Shown one piece after another: positions 33,550-43,988 of a stretch of DNA of 64,000 nucleotides. The first letter of the stretch is position 1, and every line of letters starts with the position of its first letter. Source of the DNA: an uncultured Lachnospiraceae bacterium (GTDB lineage: Bacteria > Bacillota > Clostridia > Lachnospirales > Lachnospiraceae). Made by a program: the position numbers and the translations under genes. Location: positions 1 through 64,000 of the forward strand of contig CAJUHR010000024.1 of NCBI GenBank assembly GCA_910586255.1, written 5' to 3'. The notes below the pieces were generated by a model. That model searched no databases, was not told the origin of the DNA, and was given only the letters and a program-made list of their open reading frames with translations.

Positions 33550-35046
33550 ATGATATTTACAACACTAATTTTTATTTTTATCTTTTTTCCAGTATGTTTT
33601 GCTATATATTATTTACTTATATTTATGCAACTAAAGGAAAAGGTTTATGTATTTACAAAAAAATATCGGGTAATAGATCTGATGCTGATTGGTATCAGCT
33701 GTTTCTTTTATGCATGGGCATATTTTGGTGACATATTTAGATTATTAATATATATTTTGATAATATATTTTTGGGGTGCGCTGATCCAGAGAGTTTATCA
33801 ACACGACTATTCTGTTGTTTTGATACAAAGAAAAGATATTACAAATAAAAAATATATTCCTCTGGCTGCTTTTTTATTTGTTCCGGCAGTTTTATTTTGT
33901 ACTTTTATACTGATTCATTTTAAGTATATGGAATTATGGGGGGGGGTACGGAATTATTTTTTAAAAGATACTATCACAAGAGAAACAATATCTGCACCTT
34001 TGGGGATTTCTTTTATTTCATTTTCTGCGATTTCATATCTGTCAGATATTTATCTTGGAAAAGCTTCTGCCGGCGGTTTAATTGATTGTGCTTTGTATTT
34101 GACCTTTTTCCCCAAAGTAGTATCTGGTCCAATTGTTCTATGGAGAGATTATAATGAACAAATCAGAGACAGAAGAATAAGACTTTCTTTAGTGTCTGAT
34201 GGCATTAATCGGATTATGATAGGCTTTGCAAAAAAGCTGATTTTAGCTGATACATTTGGATCGTGCATTGCTTCTATATCTGATTCTGTGGATACTCCGA
34301 CTGTTTTTGGAGTCTCCTTATTATATATGTTGCAAATATATTATGATTTTTCCGGATACTCGGATATATCAATTGGATTAGCGAATATGTTGGGGGGTTC
34401 GTTTAAAGAGAACTTTAATTTCCCATATCTCTCCTGTTCTATTACAGAATTTTGGAGGCGTTGGCATATTTCATTGGGAACTTGGTTTCGGGAATATATT
34501 TATTTTCCTTTGGGAGGGAGCAGAATCAATCAAATCAGAACTATAGTTAATATTAGTATAGTATTTCTATTTACTGGTGTTTGGCATGGGGCGGGTTGGA
34601 CATATATGTTATGGGGAATCATTAATGGTATTTGTAACATTATTGAAAGATTATCTGGTGAGAATAAAGCATATCAAAGGCTTCCAAAGTTTATAAAGTG
34701 GTTTTTGACAATGGGAATCACGTATTTTTGTTGGGAGCTATTTCGATTCAATAATTTTACATCATGTAAGGAATGGTTTATGATTATGTTTGGATTGAAG
34801 CGATTTAATAGTATTCCTTATAGTTGGCAATTCTATTTTGATATGCGGATGATTACTATGATGCTTATTGGCATTTTTGGTGCAACATTTTGGGGATTTC
34901 CCCAAGTACAAACAAGATACAATAGATTTGTACAAACAAAATCAGGTTATCTATGTCAACAAGTCGTTTTTATTATGTTATTTATTCTCTCTATTATTTT
35001 TATGGTAAATTCCAGCTATAGTCCATTTATATATTTTCAATATTAG
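33550..35046 (+). CDS. MBOAT-family membrane O-acyltransferase (AlgI-like), with an in-frame G9 run
   Basis: The 498-residue protein has 10-12 membrane helices and the MBOAT signatures APLGISFISFSAISYLSDIY, TEFWRRWHISLGTWFREYIY and FTGVWHGAGWTYMLWGI with the catalytic His. Such proteins pass acyl groups across the membrane for polysaccharide O-acetylation. A nine-base G run near residue 130-135 encodes part of LWGGV and is in frame, so the gene is ON. One slip either way would end translation early. It pairs with the SGNH-like gene 12 bases downstream. Confidence 0.9.
   Translation: MIFTTLIFIFIFFPVCFAIYYLLIFMQLKEKVYVFTKKYRVIDLMLIGISCFFYAWAYFGDIFRLLIYILIIYFWGALIQRVYQHDYSVVLIQRKDITNKKYIPLAAFLFVPAVLFCTFILIHFKYMELWGGVRNYFLKDTITRETISAPLGISFISFSAISYLSDIYLGKASAGGLIDCALYLTFFPKVVSGPIVLWRDYNEQIRDRRIRLSLVSDGINRIMIGFAKKLILADTFGSCIASISDSVDTPTVFGVSLLYMLQIYYDFSGYSDISIGLANMLGGSFKENFNFPYLSCSITEFWRRWHISLGTWFREYIYFPLGGSRINQIRTIVNISIVFLFTGVWHGAGWTYMLWGIINGICNIIERLSGENKAYQRLPKFIKWFLTMGITYFCWELFRFNNFTSCKEWFMIMFGLKRFNSIPYSWQFYFDMRMITMMLIGIFGATFWGFPQVQTRYNRFVQTKSGYLCQQVVFIMLFILSIIFMVNSSYSPFIYFQY
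33938..33946 (+). repeat. Poly-G tract G9 (in frame)
   Basis: Nine G residues inside the O-acyltransferase gene encode Trp-Gly-Gly-Val with the surrounding bases. The frame is intact. Confidence 0.85.
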
Positions 35047-35058
35047 GGAGGAACTGCT

Positions 35059-36417
35059 GTGAGAACATTGCGTCTTATGACAATTATACTATTCGTGGTT
35101 ATTATTCTGTTACCAGTGATTTTTTTTAATTTTGCACCTGATGCGGAATCATTGATAGATAACAGAAAATTGGCAGAGAATCCATTTTTTATGGAAGGAG
35201 ATTTATCAATAAATATAGAAAATTATGTGAGTGACCGAATAGGTTTTAGAAATACCATGATTTCTGCTTATACAATACTAAATGATAGAATTTTTGGAAA
35301 AATGGTCCACCCAATTTATACATATGGAAAAGATGGATATGTTTTTGGTGGAGGGATTACAACATCAAATGATTTTAATGATTTTCATATTGTATTTGCT
35401 GACATGGTAAAATCTATCCAGAACTATTGTGAAGATCGAAATGTGCCATTTTTGTTTGTATTTAACCCTGCTAAGCCAGCAATTTACCAGGATAAATTAA
35501 CGGACGGGATAAATTATAACCGTGAATGGGTTGAATTGTTTTTTAATGAATTAGATAATCGAGGAGTACACTATTTGGACAACACAATTACATTGAAGGA
35601 GTTGTCTGATTCTGGTGTAGAAGTATTTAATCAGAAATATGATGCTAATCATTGGAATGATATGGGAGCTTTTTATGGAACGAAAAAAATATTGGAACAG
35701 CTGAAAAAGAACTATACATCAATTCATGTAAATGAGTTATCAGAATTTTTAGTATCTGAAATTCAAGAAACCTCCCTTCAGGTTTCTGAGTTTCCCATTG
35801 ATGAATGGGTACCAAAGATAGAGCTAAATATAGAATATAAAGATTTGACAGAGAAGTATTTCCCTGAAATTGAATTACATCCATCTTTTCAAGGGTTTGG
35901 ATATTTTGTAAATGAGAAAAGAAAAAATGATGGTGGTCCAAAGGCATTGGTGTTCCAGGGAAGTTATATGAATGGTTATGGATATAAATATATGATAAAT
36001 GCTTTGGGGGAATATATCTATGTTCATGACTACCAAAATGTAATTGATTTCCCATATTACTTTAATATTTTTCAACCAGATTGCGTGATTTTTGAAGTTG
36101 CAGAATATACATTGTTTGATCATCATTTTAGTTACGATAATATGAAAACAATTCAATATAATCCCTCTTTGTATTCGCTATATGATAAAGATTATTTACG
36201 CATGGATATTTCAAAGGAGGAAGTGATAATTGAAGAAGGTAATACATTAACAAAAATTATTTGGAAAACCAGTGATATGTATAAATACGTCTGGATTAAA
36301 TTGGATAAGACATATGATATGAAACCTGTTGAAAACGGGTATCAGGTAACGATTGAAACAGCAAGAGCAGATGAATTGATAGAGGGTATGCAGATATTTG
36401 TGTCTAATGATGAATGA
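35059..36417 (+). CDS. AlgJ/AlgX-like SGNH-type acetyltransfer protein
   Basis: A 452-residue extracytoplasmic protein with one N-terminal membrane anchor (LRLMTIILFVVIILLPVIFF). NRKLAENPFF, a Tyr/Gly-rich segment (YTYGKDGYVFGGG) and DANHWNDMGAFYG (His and Asp of the SGNH set) are typical of AlgJ/AlgX relatives that work with MBOAT acyltransferases. The gene starts with GTG behind GGGAGG. Together with its neighbour it would acetylate the exported polysaccharide at the cell surface. Confidence 0.78.
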   Translation: MRTLRLMTIILFVVIILLPVIFFNFAPDAESLIDNRKLAENPFFMEGDLSINIENYVSDRIGFRNTMISAYTILNDRIFGKMVHPIYTYGKDGYVFGGGITTSNDFNDFHIVFADMVKSIQNYCEDRNVPFLFVFNPAKPAIYQDKLTDGINYNREWVELFFNELDNRGVHYLDNTITLKELSDSGVEVFNQKYDANHWNDMGAFYGTKKILEQLKKNYTSIHVNELSEFLVSEIQETSLQVSEFPIDEWVPKIELNIEYKDLTEKYFPEIELHPSFQGFGYFVNEKRKNDGGPKALVFQGSYMNGYGYKYMINALGEYIYVHDYQNVIDFPYYFNIFQPDCVIFEVAEYTLFDHHFSYDNMKTIQYNPSLYSLYDKDYLRMDISKEEVIIEEGNTLTKIIWKTSDMYKYVWIKLDKTYDMKPVENGYQVTIETARADELIEGMQIFVSNDE

Positions 36418-36479
36418 GCAGAGATTGTCTGGATGTAAAAATTTAACATTGATTTAATAAGAGGATTTATGGAAGAGGA

Positions 36480-38444
36480 ATGTTTAAGGATAATAAGTTA
36501 GGACAAAAATTTTTCAGTAAAAGGGATACTTACATATACTACTTTACTATAGCAATTGTAATTGCTGCAGCTGCTTATGCAATTGTCCCCATGGTTATAC
36601 TTTGGGAAAATTATATATTTCCAATTCACGATGGATTGGACAGTTATGCTGGTCTTGTTCAAATGATCCATGATAAGGGCCTTTATCTGCATCTTAATAA
36701 ATCCCTGCCAATTTTAAATAATATACCTGGAAAATACTCATTTATTTCTTATAATCTTTATGATTTTTTAAATTGTATATTTGGTTATTTGACAGGGCAA
36801 ATTTTAACAAGGATAATCGGAGTTTTATTAGGTTTTTTTTCAATGAGGTTATTACTGAAGCGGTTGTTTACTGCTCATTGTCTGATTGATTACTGCATTA
36901 TTTCATTGATTTCAATCGTATATGCTATAACGCCTTGTGCATCAAATCGAACGATAGGATTTGCATCGCTTCCCTTGATAGTGACTCTGTTTTTATATTT
37001 GGAGAAGGAAGAAAAATTTTCGGCTTATTCGTTAGCGTCACTATTATATCCGTTTTTTTCGATATTTGATACCATGTTGGTATTCGTGATTGGCTTTTGG
37101 ATTGTAGGAATTATAATTGGAAAGCTTAGTAGGAAGAAATACAATATTAATCTTGTGTGGGCGTTTGCTTTTATGTGTGTTTCTACAATTTTAGTTAATA
37201 TTAATTTTGTATTAGTTGCTTTGAATGCCAATGAAACGAATCGTTCTTTGCGGATGCCATCAGATATTGGGATGAAGTGGTTGCAATTCAGGACATATTT
37301 GCTCAAAGGGCTGTATCATGCGCCAGCGCTTCATGGATATATATTACTTCCGTTTATAATTTTAGGGACATTATATGTTTTTTTTCGACACCGAAAATAT
37401 GTGGATGATACACAAAAAGTATTTTTTAGAATAAAAATTCTTGGAGGCGGATGGATTTTTTGGCTATTTTCTGCATTGATTTTAACGTATCAAGAAGCTG
37501 GTTATTCTGTTGGGATTTTAATTATTGACGGATTCCAATGGGGAAGAATTATCGAAATTATGAGATTTATATGGTGCCTAATGGTTGGGGCTATTGTGTT
37601 TTCCCCACCAGATGATTGCCATTATATAAAGAACAATTTTTCGCTTGTTTCAGGGCTAATAATATTCTTTTTGGTAATGTTGACACTTTCTATTTTTTTT
37701 CACGATGTGGGTTATCCTGCAGGAATTACTCTTTTCGATGGATTGTGGGAGAAAAACGCACTGGTTTTTTTCAGGATTCTGGGATGCATGGGATTTGTCA
37801 TAATTGCTTTTTCAGTGAATTTGAAAAAATTATTTAAGGGAATTATCTACGGGATAATAGTTTTGCAATTATTTTTTGTCGCTTTCGCAATAACTAATTA
37901 CAATGACGTTGCTTACACTATTGCCCCTCGAATATTAGATTATGATGGAGACAGCACAATATGCATGAGAGAATTTTTCTCGAAAAATTTATTTACAGAT
38001 ATAAAGAGAGATATAAATTACCAAGACGAGAAGGTAGCAGCCTTTGGATACCATCCATCCGTTTTAATATATAATGGTTTTACAACATTGGATGGATATA
38101 ATTCTGTACACCCAATGGAGTATCAGATACAATTTAGGAAAATTATAGAACCTGCTTTGGAAAGATATCCCAATTTTGCAGAATACTATGACGGCTGGGG
38201 GGGAAGAATGTATCTGTTTGGCGATCTCCCATATACTCCAACAAGGGATAAAAATGTAGCTCCTGTTCCTTTATATATTAATACAGCTGCTTTTAAAGAT
38301 TTGGGTGGTAAATATATCTTATCAAGAGCACCGATTTTAAATGCAGAAGAGTTAAAACTTGATTTTGTAAAGGATTATGACAGGGAAGACAGCATCTATC
38401 ATATTTATTTATATTCAGCTGACATTAGGGAGAATATACCATGA
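36480..38444 (+). CDS. Large multi-pass membrane protein (DUF6044/YfhO-like)
   Basis: The 654-residue protein has about 12 helices and an extracytoplasmic C-terminal domain of about 170 residues. The N-terminal NYIFPIHDGLDSYAGLVQMI places Asp residues in the first external loop. YfhO and GT-C enzymes use such acidic residues with polyprenyl-phosphate sugars. The C-terminus (FGYHPSVLIYNGFTTLDGYN) resembles YfhO-like sugar transfer proteins. It precedes a polyprenyl-phosphate glycosyltransferase and probably works with it in side-chain glycosylation. A G7 run at 38197-38203 is in frame. Confidence 0.6.
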   Translation: MFKDNKLGQKFFSKRDTYIYYFTIAIVIAAAAYAIVPMVILWENYIFPIHDGLDSYAGLVQMIHDKGLYLHLNKSLPILNNIPGKYSFISYNLYDFLNCIFGYLTGQILTRIIGVLLGFFSMRLLLKRLFTAHCLIDYCIISLISIVYAITPCASNRTIGFASLPLIVTLFLYLEKEEKFSAYSLASLLYPFFSIFDTMLVFVIGFWIVGIIIGKLSRKKYNINLVWAFAFMCVSTILVNINFVLVALNANETNRSLRMPSDIGMKWLQFRTYLLKGLYHAPALHGYILLPFIILGTLYVFFRHRKYVDDTQKVFFRIKILGGGWIFWLFSALILTYQEAGYSVGILIIDGFQWGRIIEIMRFIWCLMVGAIVFSPPDDCHYIKNNFSLVSGLIIFFLVMLTLSIFFHDVGYPAGITLFDGLWEKNALVFFRILGCMGFVIIAFSVNLKKLFKGIIYGIIVLQLFFVAFAITNYNDVAYTIAPRILDYDGDSTICMREFFSKNLFTDIKRDINYQDEKVAAFGYHPSVLIYNGFTTLDGYNSVHPMEYQIQFRKIIEPALERYPNFAEYYDGWGGRMYLFGDLPYTPTRDKNVAPVPLYINTAAFKDLGGKYILSRAPILNAEELKLDFVKDYDREDSIYHIYLYSADIRENIP

Positions 38445-39394
38445 TGGCCAAGATTTCAATTGTAGTGCCTGTGTATAATGAAGAAGGCAATGTTGAAAAA
38501 CTTCATAAAGAGATTTTAGATACCTGCAGGGAAAATAAATATGAATTTGAAATTATTTTTGTAGATGACGGTTCCACAGATGGGACGGGGGCAATATGTA
38601 AAAAACTATACCCGTTGAAGTATATCCGCATGCGCAGGAATTTTGGACAGACAGCTGCAATGGATGCAGGAATTAAAGCAGCGCAATATGATTATATCGT
38701 TACTATGGATGGGGATGGCCAGAACGACCCTGCAGATATACCAGCATTACTCGCTTATTTGAAAGAGAATGATTATGATGTTGTTTCAGGATGGAGAAAA
38801 AATAGAAAAGATACCGTGATGAAACGGTTTATTTCCCGTGGGGCAAATATGCTTCGGTATTTGTTTATTCATGATGGAATCCATGACAGCGGATGCTCTC
38901 TAAAAATATATAAAAAGGAATGTTTTGACGGAATCAATTTATATGGTGAACAGCATCGGTTTATTCCTGCAATATTAGAGATAAAAGGTTTCCGTGTTGG
39001 GGAAATGGAAGTACATCACCGTCCAAGGGAGTCTGGAACAACGAAATATAACTGGAAGCGGACAATCAAAGGGTTTGTGGATATGATATCTGTATGGTTC
39101 TGGAATAAATATGCATCACGGCCTCTTCATTTGCTTGGAGGGTTAGGTTTTATATTTTTGGCGGCTGGATTTGGCTGTGGTATATGGTCCGTTGTATTAT
39201 TTGCTTTAGGCAGGAAAATGTCAAATAATATTTTTCCTCCGTTATTGACGATCTTTTTTACAGTAATTGGGCTTTTACTATTTGTTTTTGGGCTGATGAG
39301 TGAGATTTTGATGAAAACATATTATGGGGAGCATATGGATGCACCGTATAATATAAAAGAAAAAACAGAAAATATTGTTGAACCTGACAAATAA
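38441..39394 (+). CDS. Polyprenyl-phosphate glycosyltransferase (GtrB/DPM1-like)
   Basis: The 317-residue GT2 protein starts ISIVVPVYNEEGNVEKLHKE, with IFVDDGSTDGT and MDGDGQNDP as metal/nucleotide motifs. Two C-terminal helices (about 230-250 and 265-290) anchor it, as in GtrB. It would load a sugar on undecaprenyl phosphate for use outside the cell by GT-C proteins such as the flanking genes. It overlaps the preceding gene by four bases (ATGA). Confidence 0.9.
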   Translation: MMAKISIVVPVYNEEGNVEKLHKEILDTCRENKYEFEIIFVDDGSTDGTGAICKKLYPLKYIRMRRNFGQTAAMDAGIKAAQYDYIVTMDGDGQNDPADIPALLAYLKENDYDVVSGWRKNRKDTVMKRFISRGANMLRYLFIHDGIHDSGCSLKIYKKECFDGINLYGEQHRFIPAILEIKGFRVGEMEVHHRPRESGTTKYNWKRTIKGFVDMISVWFWNKYASRPLHLLGGLGFIFLAAGFGCGIWSVVLFALGRKMSNNIFPPLLTIFFTVIGLLLFVFGLMSEILMKTYYGEHMDAPYNIKEKTENIVEPDK

Positions 39395-39421
39395 TAGCTG
39401 GAGAAGGGTATATAAAGCTTT

Positions 39422-41449
39422 ATGACGGATTATATTTTGCTGACAAATCTTGAAACTGGTATTTTTTTAATAGCTATCCTCCTTCTGGCTGTTCAATATC
39501 ATAGTTTTGGATATGATATTAAAAAAATTATATTTTGGTGCATTATATTAATGCCGTTTATTTATTTTTCTGTCAATATGGTTACAGAGATTGTAACAGC
39601 TGATGAAGCGAAGTATGAGTTAAGGTTTACAAATGTAAAAAACATTAAAAATTTAGATCTTCCTCTGAAACTTATTTATGAATATAAATTTTCTCAATTT
39701 ACACTTGGTACACTTTTTTTAATGATACCAGATCAAATAAAAAATATTATGTCCAGAGCAGCGGTCTGGAAGGTTTATAAAACAGCGCACTATTTCATTT
39801 TTTATGGTTTAAGCCTTTTGGTTATGAGAGTCTGGCATTATTGGATTTTTGATGAAAATGGAATAAGACGCAGAATCGGAGAAAATGGGATATTGATTAC
39901 ACTAATAGGGCTGCCACTATCCTGCTTGCTGATTAAGGTTGTCAATTATGATGCAGGGAGTACATATCCGGCTGTTTTGGGCGTTAGCCTTATTTGGGCT
40001 GCCTATCGGTCAGAGGATGAGCGTAAAGCAGTCATTGGAACAATATGCACGGCAGTCGGAGTTATGGATAAATGGACAGCACTGCCTTATTGGTGTATCT
40101 GTGTGATTTTGTATTCTTATATGGCAATCAGGAGAAAAGAAAAATGGAAAGATAAAATTATATATACTGCATGCACGGTAAGCATATCCTATATAGCTGC
40201 ACTTTTGCTAAGCTATTTTTATTTATTATATGCTTCCATACAGCAGGATGGATTATGCACAGATATTAATTGGGGAAATGTAACCTTCTCTTTTGAACAT
40301 ACAGTCAGGGCGATCATTACAGGAAATATAAATATTGATTATATTAATGCGGATGCCTATTCGGGGGATGCAGTTTGGTATATTTTTATATTATTTGGTT
40401 TGTTGATAGCATGCACTTTGTTTTTGGAACTGGTAATGAGTTTATGGAAAAAGCATAGGATTTCTGTAAACATGGTGCTGGGCTATTTTCAGAAGAGCTG
40501 CCTGGTTTTTGGGATAATAGGGGGGGTGATTTGTGCATATGTTTTTTCTTGCCATATCTCTCCTTACCTGGCAATAGAACCCGGATATTATATATCGGCA
40601 GATGGATTGGATGGATGGACGTATCACTATGGGGCAAGGACTTTTATAGGGCATTTTATTGCAAAGCTCTGCTATATGTGTGCAACTGTGATATGCAATT
40701 ACCCATCGGCTGTATTATGTATGCTGGCGTTGTCTGCAGGACTTGCCCTTAAGCACGGACAAGATGACAGAATGACTGTTTGTAATTTGGTTTATACCAG
40801 CGGAATAGCTCTTTTGGCTCTTTATGTAATGGCGGGCTTGCCAAGTGATGCCAGATATTATTCATATCCCATTTTGATTATTGTATTAAGCAGCATTTAC
40901 ACGTGCTACTTATATTATCATGGGACAAAGATGAAAAATATATTTGCTTTATCTTTAACCATTCTTTGGATTTTAGAAATGCTCCTTTATGTCCCCAATA
41001 TAAAAGCATTTTCACCAATTTGGGTCATGCGCGACAGATCATTTAATGAATCTGTGAGGAAGGGAGAATGGTATGCAGGAGAGGTGATGTTTTGGGGGGA
41101 AAACGTAGCATTGGCGGGACGTAAGATAAAAAATATTGTAGATTTAAATGATGATATAAGTTACTCGGATGTCACTATTTATAATGACTACGGAAATATC
41201 TGGATAGAGAATCCGGGTTTTTCTTTCAAGGAGTTGGGAGACTATGATGGGAGCGGGCTTGACGAAAAAACATTTATTGTGCTTAACAAATTTGCTCTTT
41301 TTAGAAAGGATGTGCCGCTTTTTTTGGAATCCGTAGATCCTATGGATACCATTTCTTATAAAGGTGAAATTGGAGCGTGGATATATCGAGGGGACCAGTT
41401 AAAAGAATATGAAGAATATTTTTTTCAGGAACAAAGAAACAGAGAATAG
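39422..41449 (+). CDS. GT-C-like integral membrane glycosyltransferase (uncertain)
   Basis: This 675-residue protein has about 12-13 predicted helices. An acidic pair in the first external loop (VTADEAKYELRF) is as expected for GT39/ArnT-type enzymes that use polyprenyl-phosphate sugars. Following the GtrB-like gene, it may transfer that sugar to the growing polysaccharide. Sequence conservation is too low to be sure. A G7 run at 40510-40516 is in frame. Confidence 0.55.
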   Translation: MTDYILLTNLETGIFLIAILLLAVQYHSFGYDIKKIIFWCIILMPFIYFSVNMVTEIVTADEAKYELRFTNVKNIKNLDLPLKLIYEYKFSQFTLGTLFLMIPDQIKNIMSRAAVWKVYKTAHYFIFYGLSLLVMRVWHYWIFDENGIRRRIGENGILITLIGLPLSCLLIKVVNYDAGSTYPAVLGVSLIWAAYRSEDERKAVIGTICTAVGVMDKWTALPYWCICVILYSYMAIRRKEKWKDKIIYTACTVSISYIAALLLSYFYLLYASIQQDGLCTDINWGNVTFSFEHTVRAIITGNINIDYINADAYSGDAVWYIFILFGLLIACTLFLELVMSLWKKHRISVNMVLGYFQKSCLVFGIIGGVICAYVFSCHISPYLAIEPGYYISADGLDGWTYHYGARTFIGHFIAKLCYMCATVICNYPSAVLCMLALSAGLALKHGQDDRMTVCNLVYTSGIALLALYVMAGLPSDARYYSYPILIIVLSSIYTCYLYYHGTKMKNIFALSLTILWILEMLLYVPNIKAFSPIWVMRDRSFNESVRKGEWYAGEVMFWGENVALAGRKIKNIVDLNDDISYSDVTIYNDYGNIWIENPGFSFKELGDYDGSGLDEKTFIVLNKFALFRKDVPLFLESVDPMDTISYKGEIGAWIYRGDQLKEYEEYFFQEQRNRE

Positions 41450-42050
41450 AAATTATACAAGATACAATGGCATAAGCGAGGTAGAATATAACCATCATAA
41501 TCTATCGTATTATCTGATGAGAAAACCCTCTGATAAGAAGATTATTCCGTATTTAAAATCGATTAAAGGACGCGATATTTTAGAGGTTGGCGCCGGATAT
41601 GGATATTATACAAAATATCTTCTTAAAAATAATGATGTTGAAGTAGCAGATGTGAATCCATACTTATGTCAGGAAATAGGGGTACAGGTATATGAGTGTG
41701 AAGCCAGACAGATTGCAAAAATCATAAAGAAAGAGTATGATTTTGTTTTAAGCTTTTGGCTGACAGAATACCTAAATCCGAAAGAAATGGAAGAATTCAT
41801 TCATGGGGCAATGGAGATACTAAAGCCAGGGGGGATATTTCTTACAACGGTCATTCTTAATATGGGAATGGGGAAAGCATATACGTTTGGCGCTGGCCTC
41901 AAGGGTATAAATAAATATGGATATTCCGTCTCCGACATACTTGTCATGAGTGAGGGCTGTGGAAAAGTAAATTTCAGGAGGATAGATACATATTTAGGAA
42001 TTCCTTTTGCTACACTTCTTAAAATAAAAAAGGACATGAATGTACTATGA
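41409..42050 (+). CDS. SAM-dependent methyltransferase
   Basis: This class I methyltransferase of 213 residues carries DILEVGAGYGYYTKYLLKNN as the SAM-binding motif, an Asp-containing VADVNPY motif 2 and ILKPGGIFLTTVIL as the late strand. It starts inside the preceding gene and its stop overlaps the next start by four bases, so it is translationally coupled. It probably methylates a sugar hydroxyl or the chain end. Confidence 0.8.
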   Translation: MKNIFFRNKETENRNYTRYNGISEVEYNHHNLSYYLMRKPSDKKIIPYLKSIKGRDILEVGAGYGYYTKYLLKNNDVEVADVNPYLCQEIGVQVYECEARQIAKIIKKEYDFVLSFWLTEYLNPKEMEEFIHGAMEILKPGGIFLTTVILNMGMGKAYTFGAGLKGINKYGYSVSDILVMSEGCGKVNFRRIDTYLGIPFATLLKIKKDMNVL

Positions 42051-43135
42051 ACATACTTATGCTGAATTATGAGTACCCTCCCATAGGGGGAGGTGGGGGG
42101 GTGGTTTGTGGTGATTTATGTAAAGAGGCCATAAAGGATGGACACAATGTAGAAGTTGTTACAATGTGGTACCGCGGCCTCCCCGTATTGGAAGAATATC
42201 CCAATTTGAAAATTCACCGTGTCAAATGTGTAAGGACCCAAATGAGGGTCTGTTATCCCTGGGAGCAGTTATTATATTGTATAACAGCATATCGGTATAT
42301 TATGAGAAAAATAGCAATGGATAGAATCGACCTTGTCCATTGCCATTTTATTGTCCCTACTGGCCTTCTTATGCTGTGGCTTAAGAGAAAATACCATACA
42401 AAGTGCATTGTTACCGCACATGGGAGTGATGTTTTAGGGCACAATAATATGCGCTTTAAGTATTTATATAAACTTATAAAGCCAGTATGGATGAAAATTC
42501 TTGGTTCAGCCGATGGGGTTACTGCACCCAGCGAATACTTACTTAGGGAGATTAAAGACTCGTATCCTGGCCTTGAATGTATATGTATACCAAATGGAAT
42601 TAATATAGATGAATATACCACTTTGGAAAAGAAGAAGATTGTTATCACTTTATCAAGGCTTCAGGAAAGTAAGGGAATCCAGGACTTGATTAAGGCATTG
42701 GTATTTATTGAGATGGGGGAATGGGAGGTAAACATACTTGGTGAGGGCCCATATAGATCGGAGCTTGAAAAACTTGTAGAGGAAAAAGGGCTTTGTAATA
42801 AAGTGCATTTCCGGGGGCATGTAACAGGGGAAAGGCGTATGCGATATTTAGGAGAGGCAGGTATTTTCTTTTCAGGCAGCCGCTTTGAGGCATTTCCTCT
42901 ATCCGTTTTGGAGGCAAGCATAGCCAAATGCATGATCATAGCAACCGACATAGAGCCTCATAAAATCCTGGTCGGAAAAGAGCATTTATACAAGGACGAA
43001 AATGAATTAAAAGAGATACTTTCTAAAGCAATATATAAAAAACCGCAATGTGTGGAATATGGCAATGAAAAGTATGACTGGACTGTTATTTATGAAAGAT
43101 ATAATGAGCTATATAAATCAATAGCGGGGAAATGA
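42047..43135 (+). CDS. Family 4 glycosyltransferase
   Basis: This 362-residue GT-B retaining enzyme has the donor-side EAFPLSVLEASIAKCMIIAT with the E-x7-E motif and the acceptor-side glycine loop PPIGGGGGVVCGDL. CIPNGINIDEY and LSRLQESKGIQDLIKAL are standard. The glycine loop is encoded partly by G5 and G7 runs, but this loop is glycine-rich in the family anyway. Donor unknown. Confidence 0.9.
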   Translation: MNILMLNYEYPPIGGGGGVVCGDLCKEAIKDGHNVEVVTMWYRGLPVLEEYPNLKIHRVKCVRTQMRVCYPWEQLLYCITAYRYIMRKIAMDRIDLVHCHFIVPTGLLMLWLKRKYHTKCIVTAHGSDVLGHNNMRFKYLYKLIKPVWMKILGSADGVTAPSEYLLREIKDSYPGLECICIPNGINIDEYTTLEKKKIVITLSRLQESKGIQDLIKALVFIEMGEWEVNILGEGPYRSELEKLVEEKGLCNKVHFRGHVTGERRMRYLGEAGIFFSGSRFEAFPLSVLEASIAKCMIIATDIEPHKILVGKEHLYKDENELKEILSKAIYKKPQCVEYGNEKYDWTVIYERYNELYKSIAGK

Positions 43136-43226
43136 TTTTGGCAGGTTAATTTAGGGAAACATGGCTTTGTAATGATTAATGTAGGTATTGAATCAAGAAA
43201 AACAACAAATAGAACAGGTGGAAGAA

Positions 43227-43988
43227 ATGAAAAGGAATGAATGGCGAAAACGTATATATGATAAATACATGAGCAATATTTTTGCGGATACACATTTAAA
43301 CAAAAGAGAATATATTCTCCAATATAAGTATTTTAAGATAAATTACCTTTCTTACATGCCTAAAAATAAAAATGCGTCTATTCTTGAGTTGGGAAGCGGC
43401 ATGGGACAATTTTACTATTTTTGTTTGAAATCCGGTTATCGAAGATATGAAGGGGTCGATTTGTCAGATGAGAATATCTCTTATATTAAAAAGAAGGTGA
43501 CTCCTAATGCACGAATTTATAAAATAGATATGCTTGAATTTTTAAAGCATTGTGAAAAAGATAAATATGATATAGTTATTTTGAATGATGTTATTGAACA
43601 CCTTACCAAGGATGAAATTTTTGATTTAATGGATGGGGTGATGAAGGTTTTAAAGCCGGGAGGGGGATTTATAATAAAAACTCTTAACATGGCTAATCCT
43701 ATAGTAGCTGCGGCTGGAAGATATATTGATTTTGATCATGAAATTGGCTTTACAGAGATTAGTATGAGAGAAGTTTTGAGAGCTTGCGGTTATTGTAATA
43801 TTAAAATTAAAGGCACAGATATCTATGTTCTAAATCCAGTTATATCAATACCGGCTAAACTAACTGCAAAGGTGGTTAATTTTATTCTTTGGTTCTTTTC
43901 CGCTTTATATGGAAGGACATCTTTGAAAATCTACGAAAAGGATATCCTTGCATTGGCATACAAACCAAGTGTGGGGGAATGTTCCTAA
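43227..43988 (+). CDS. SAM-dependent methyltransferase with C-terminal hydrophobic segment
   Basis: The 253-residue class I methyltransferase has ILELGSGMGQFYYFCLKSGY, LNDVIEHLTKDEIFDLMDGV and LKPGGGFIIKT. A hydrophobic stretch (VVNFILWFFSALYG) near the end suggests membrane contact. It is paralogous to the methyltransferase at 44920, which shares the same layout and C-terminal hydrophobic piece. ATG 43227 is preferred over TTG 43188 on account of AGGTGG upstream. Confidence 0.8.
   Translation: MKRNEWRKRIYDKYMSNIFADTHLNKREYILQYKYFKINYLSYMPKNKNASILELGSGMGQFYYFCLKSGYRRYEGVDLSDENISYIKKKVTPNARIYKIDMLEFLKHCEKDKYDIVILNDVIEHLTKDEIFDLMDGVMKVLKPGGGFIIKTLNMANPIVAAAGRYIDFDHEIGFTEISMREVLRACGYCNIKIKGTDIYVLNPVISIPAKLTAKVVNFILWFFSALYGRTSLKIYEKDILALAYKPSVGECS

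Noticed and set aside
38197..42098. G7 runs at 38197, 40510 and 42094 as phase-variable tracts
   Set aside because: They are in frame, shorter than the G9-G11 group, and at least the one at 42094 encodes a glycine loop conserved in GT4 enzymes. They may slip, but the sequence alone does not show it.
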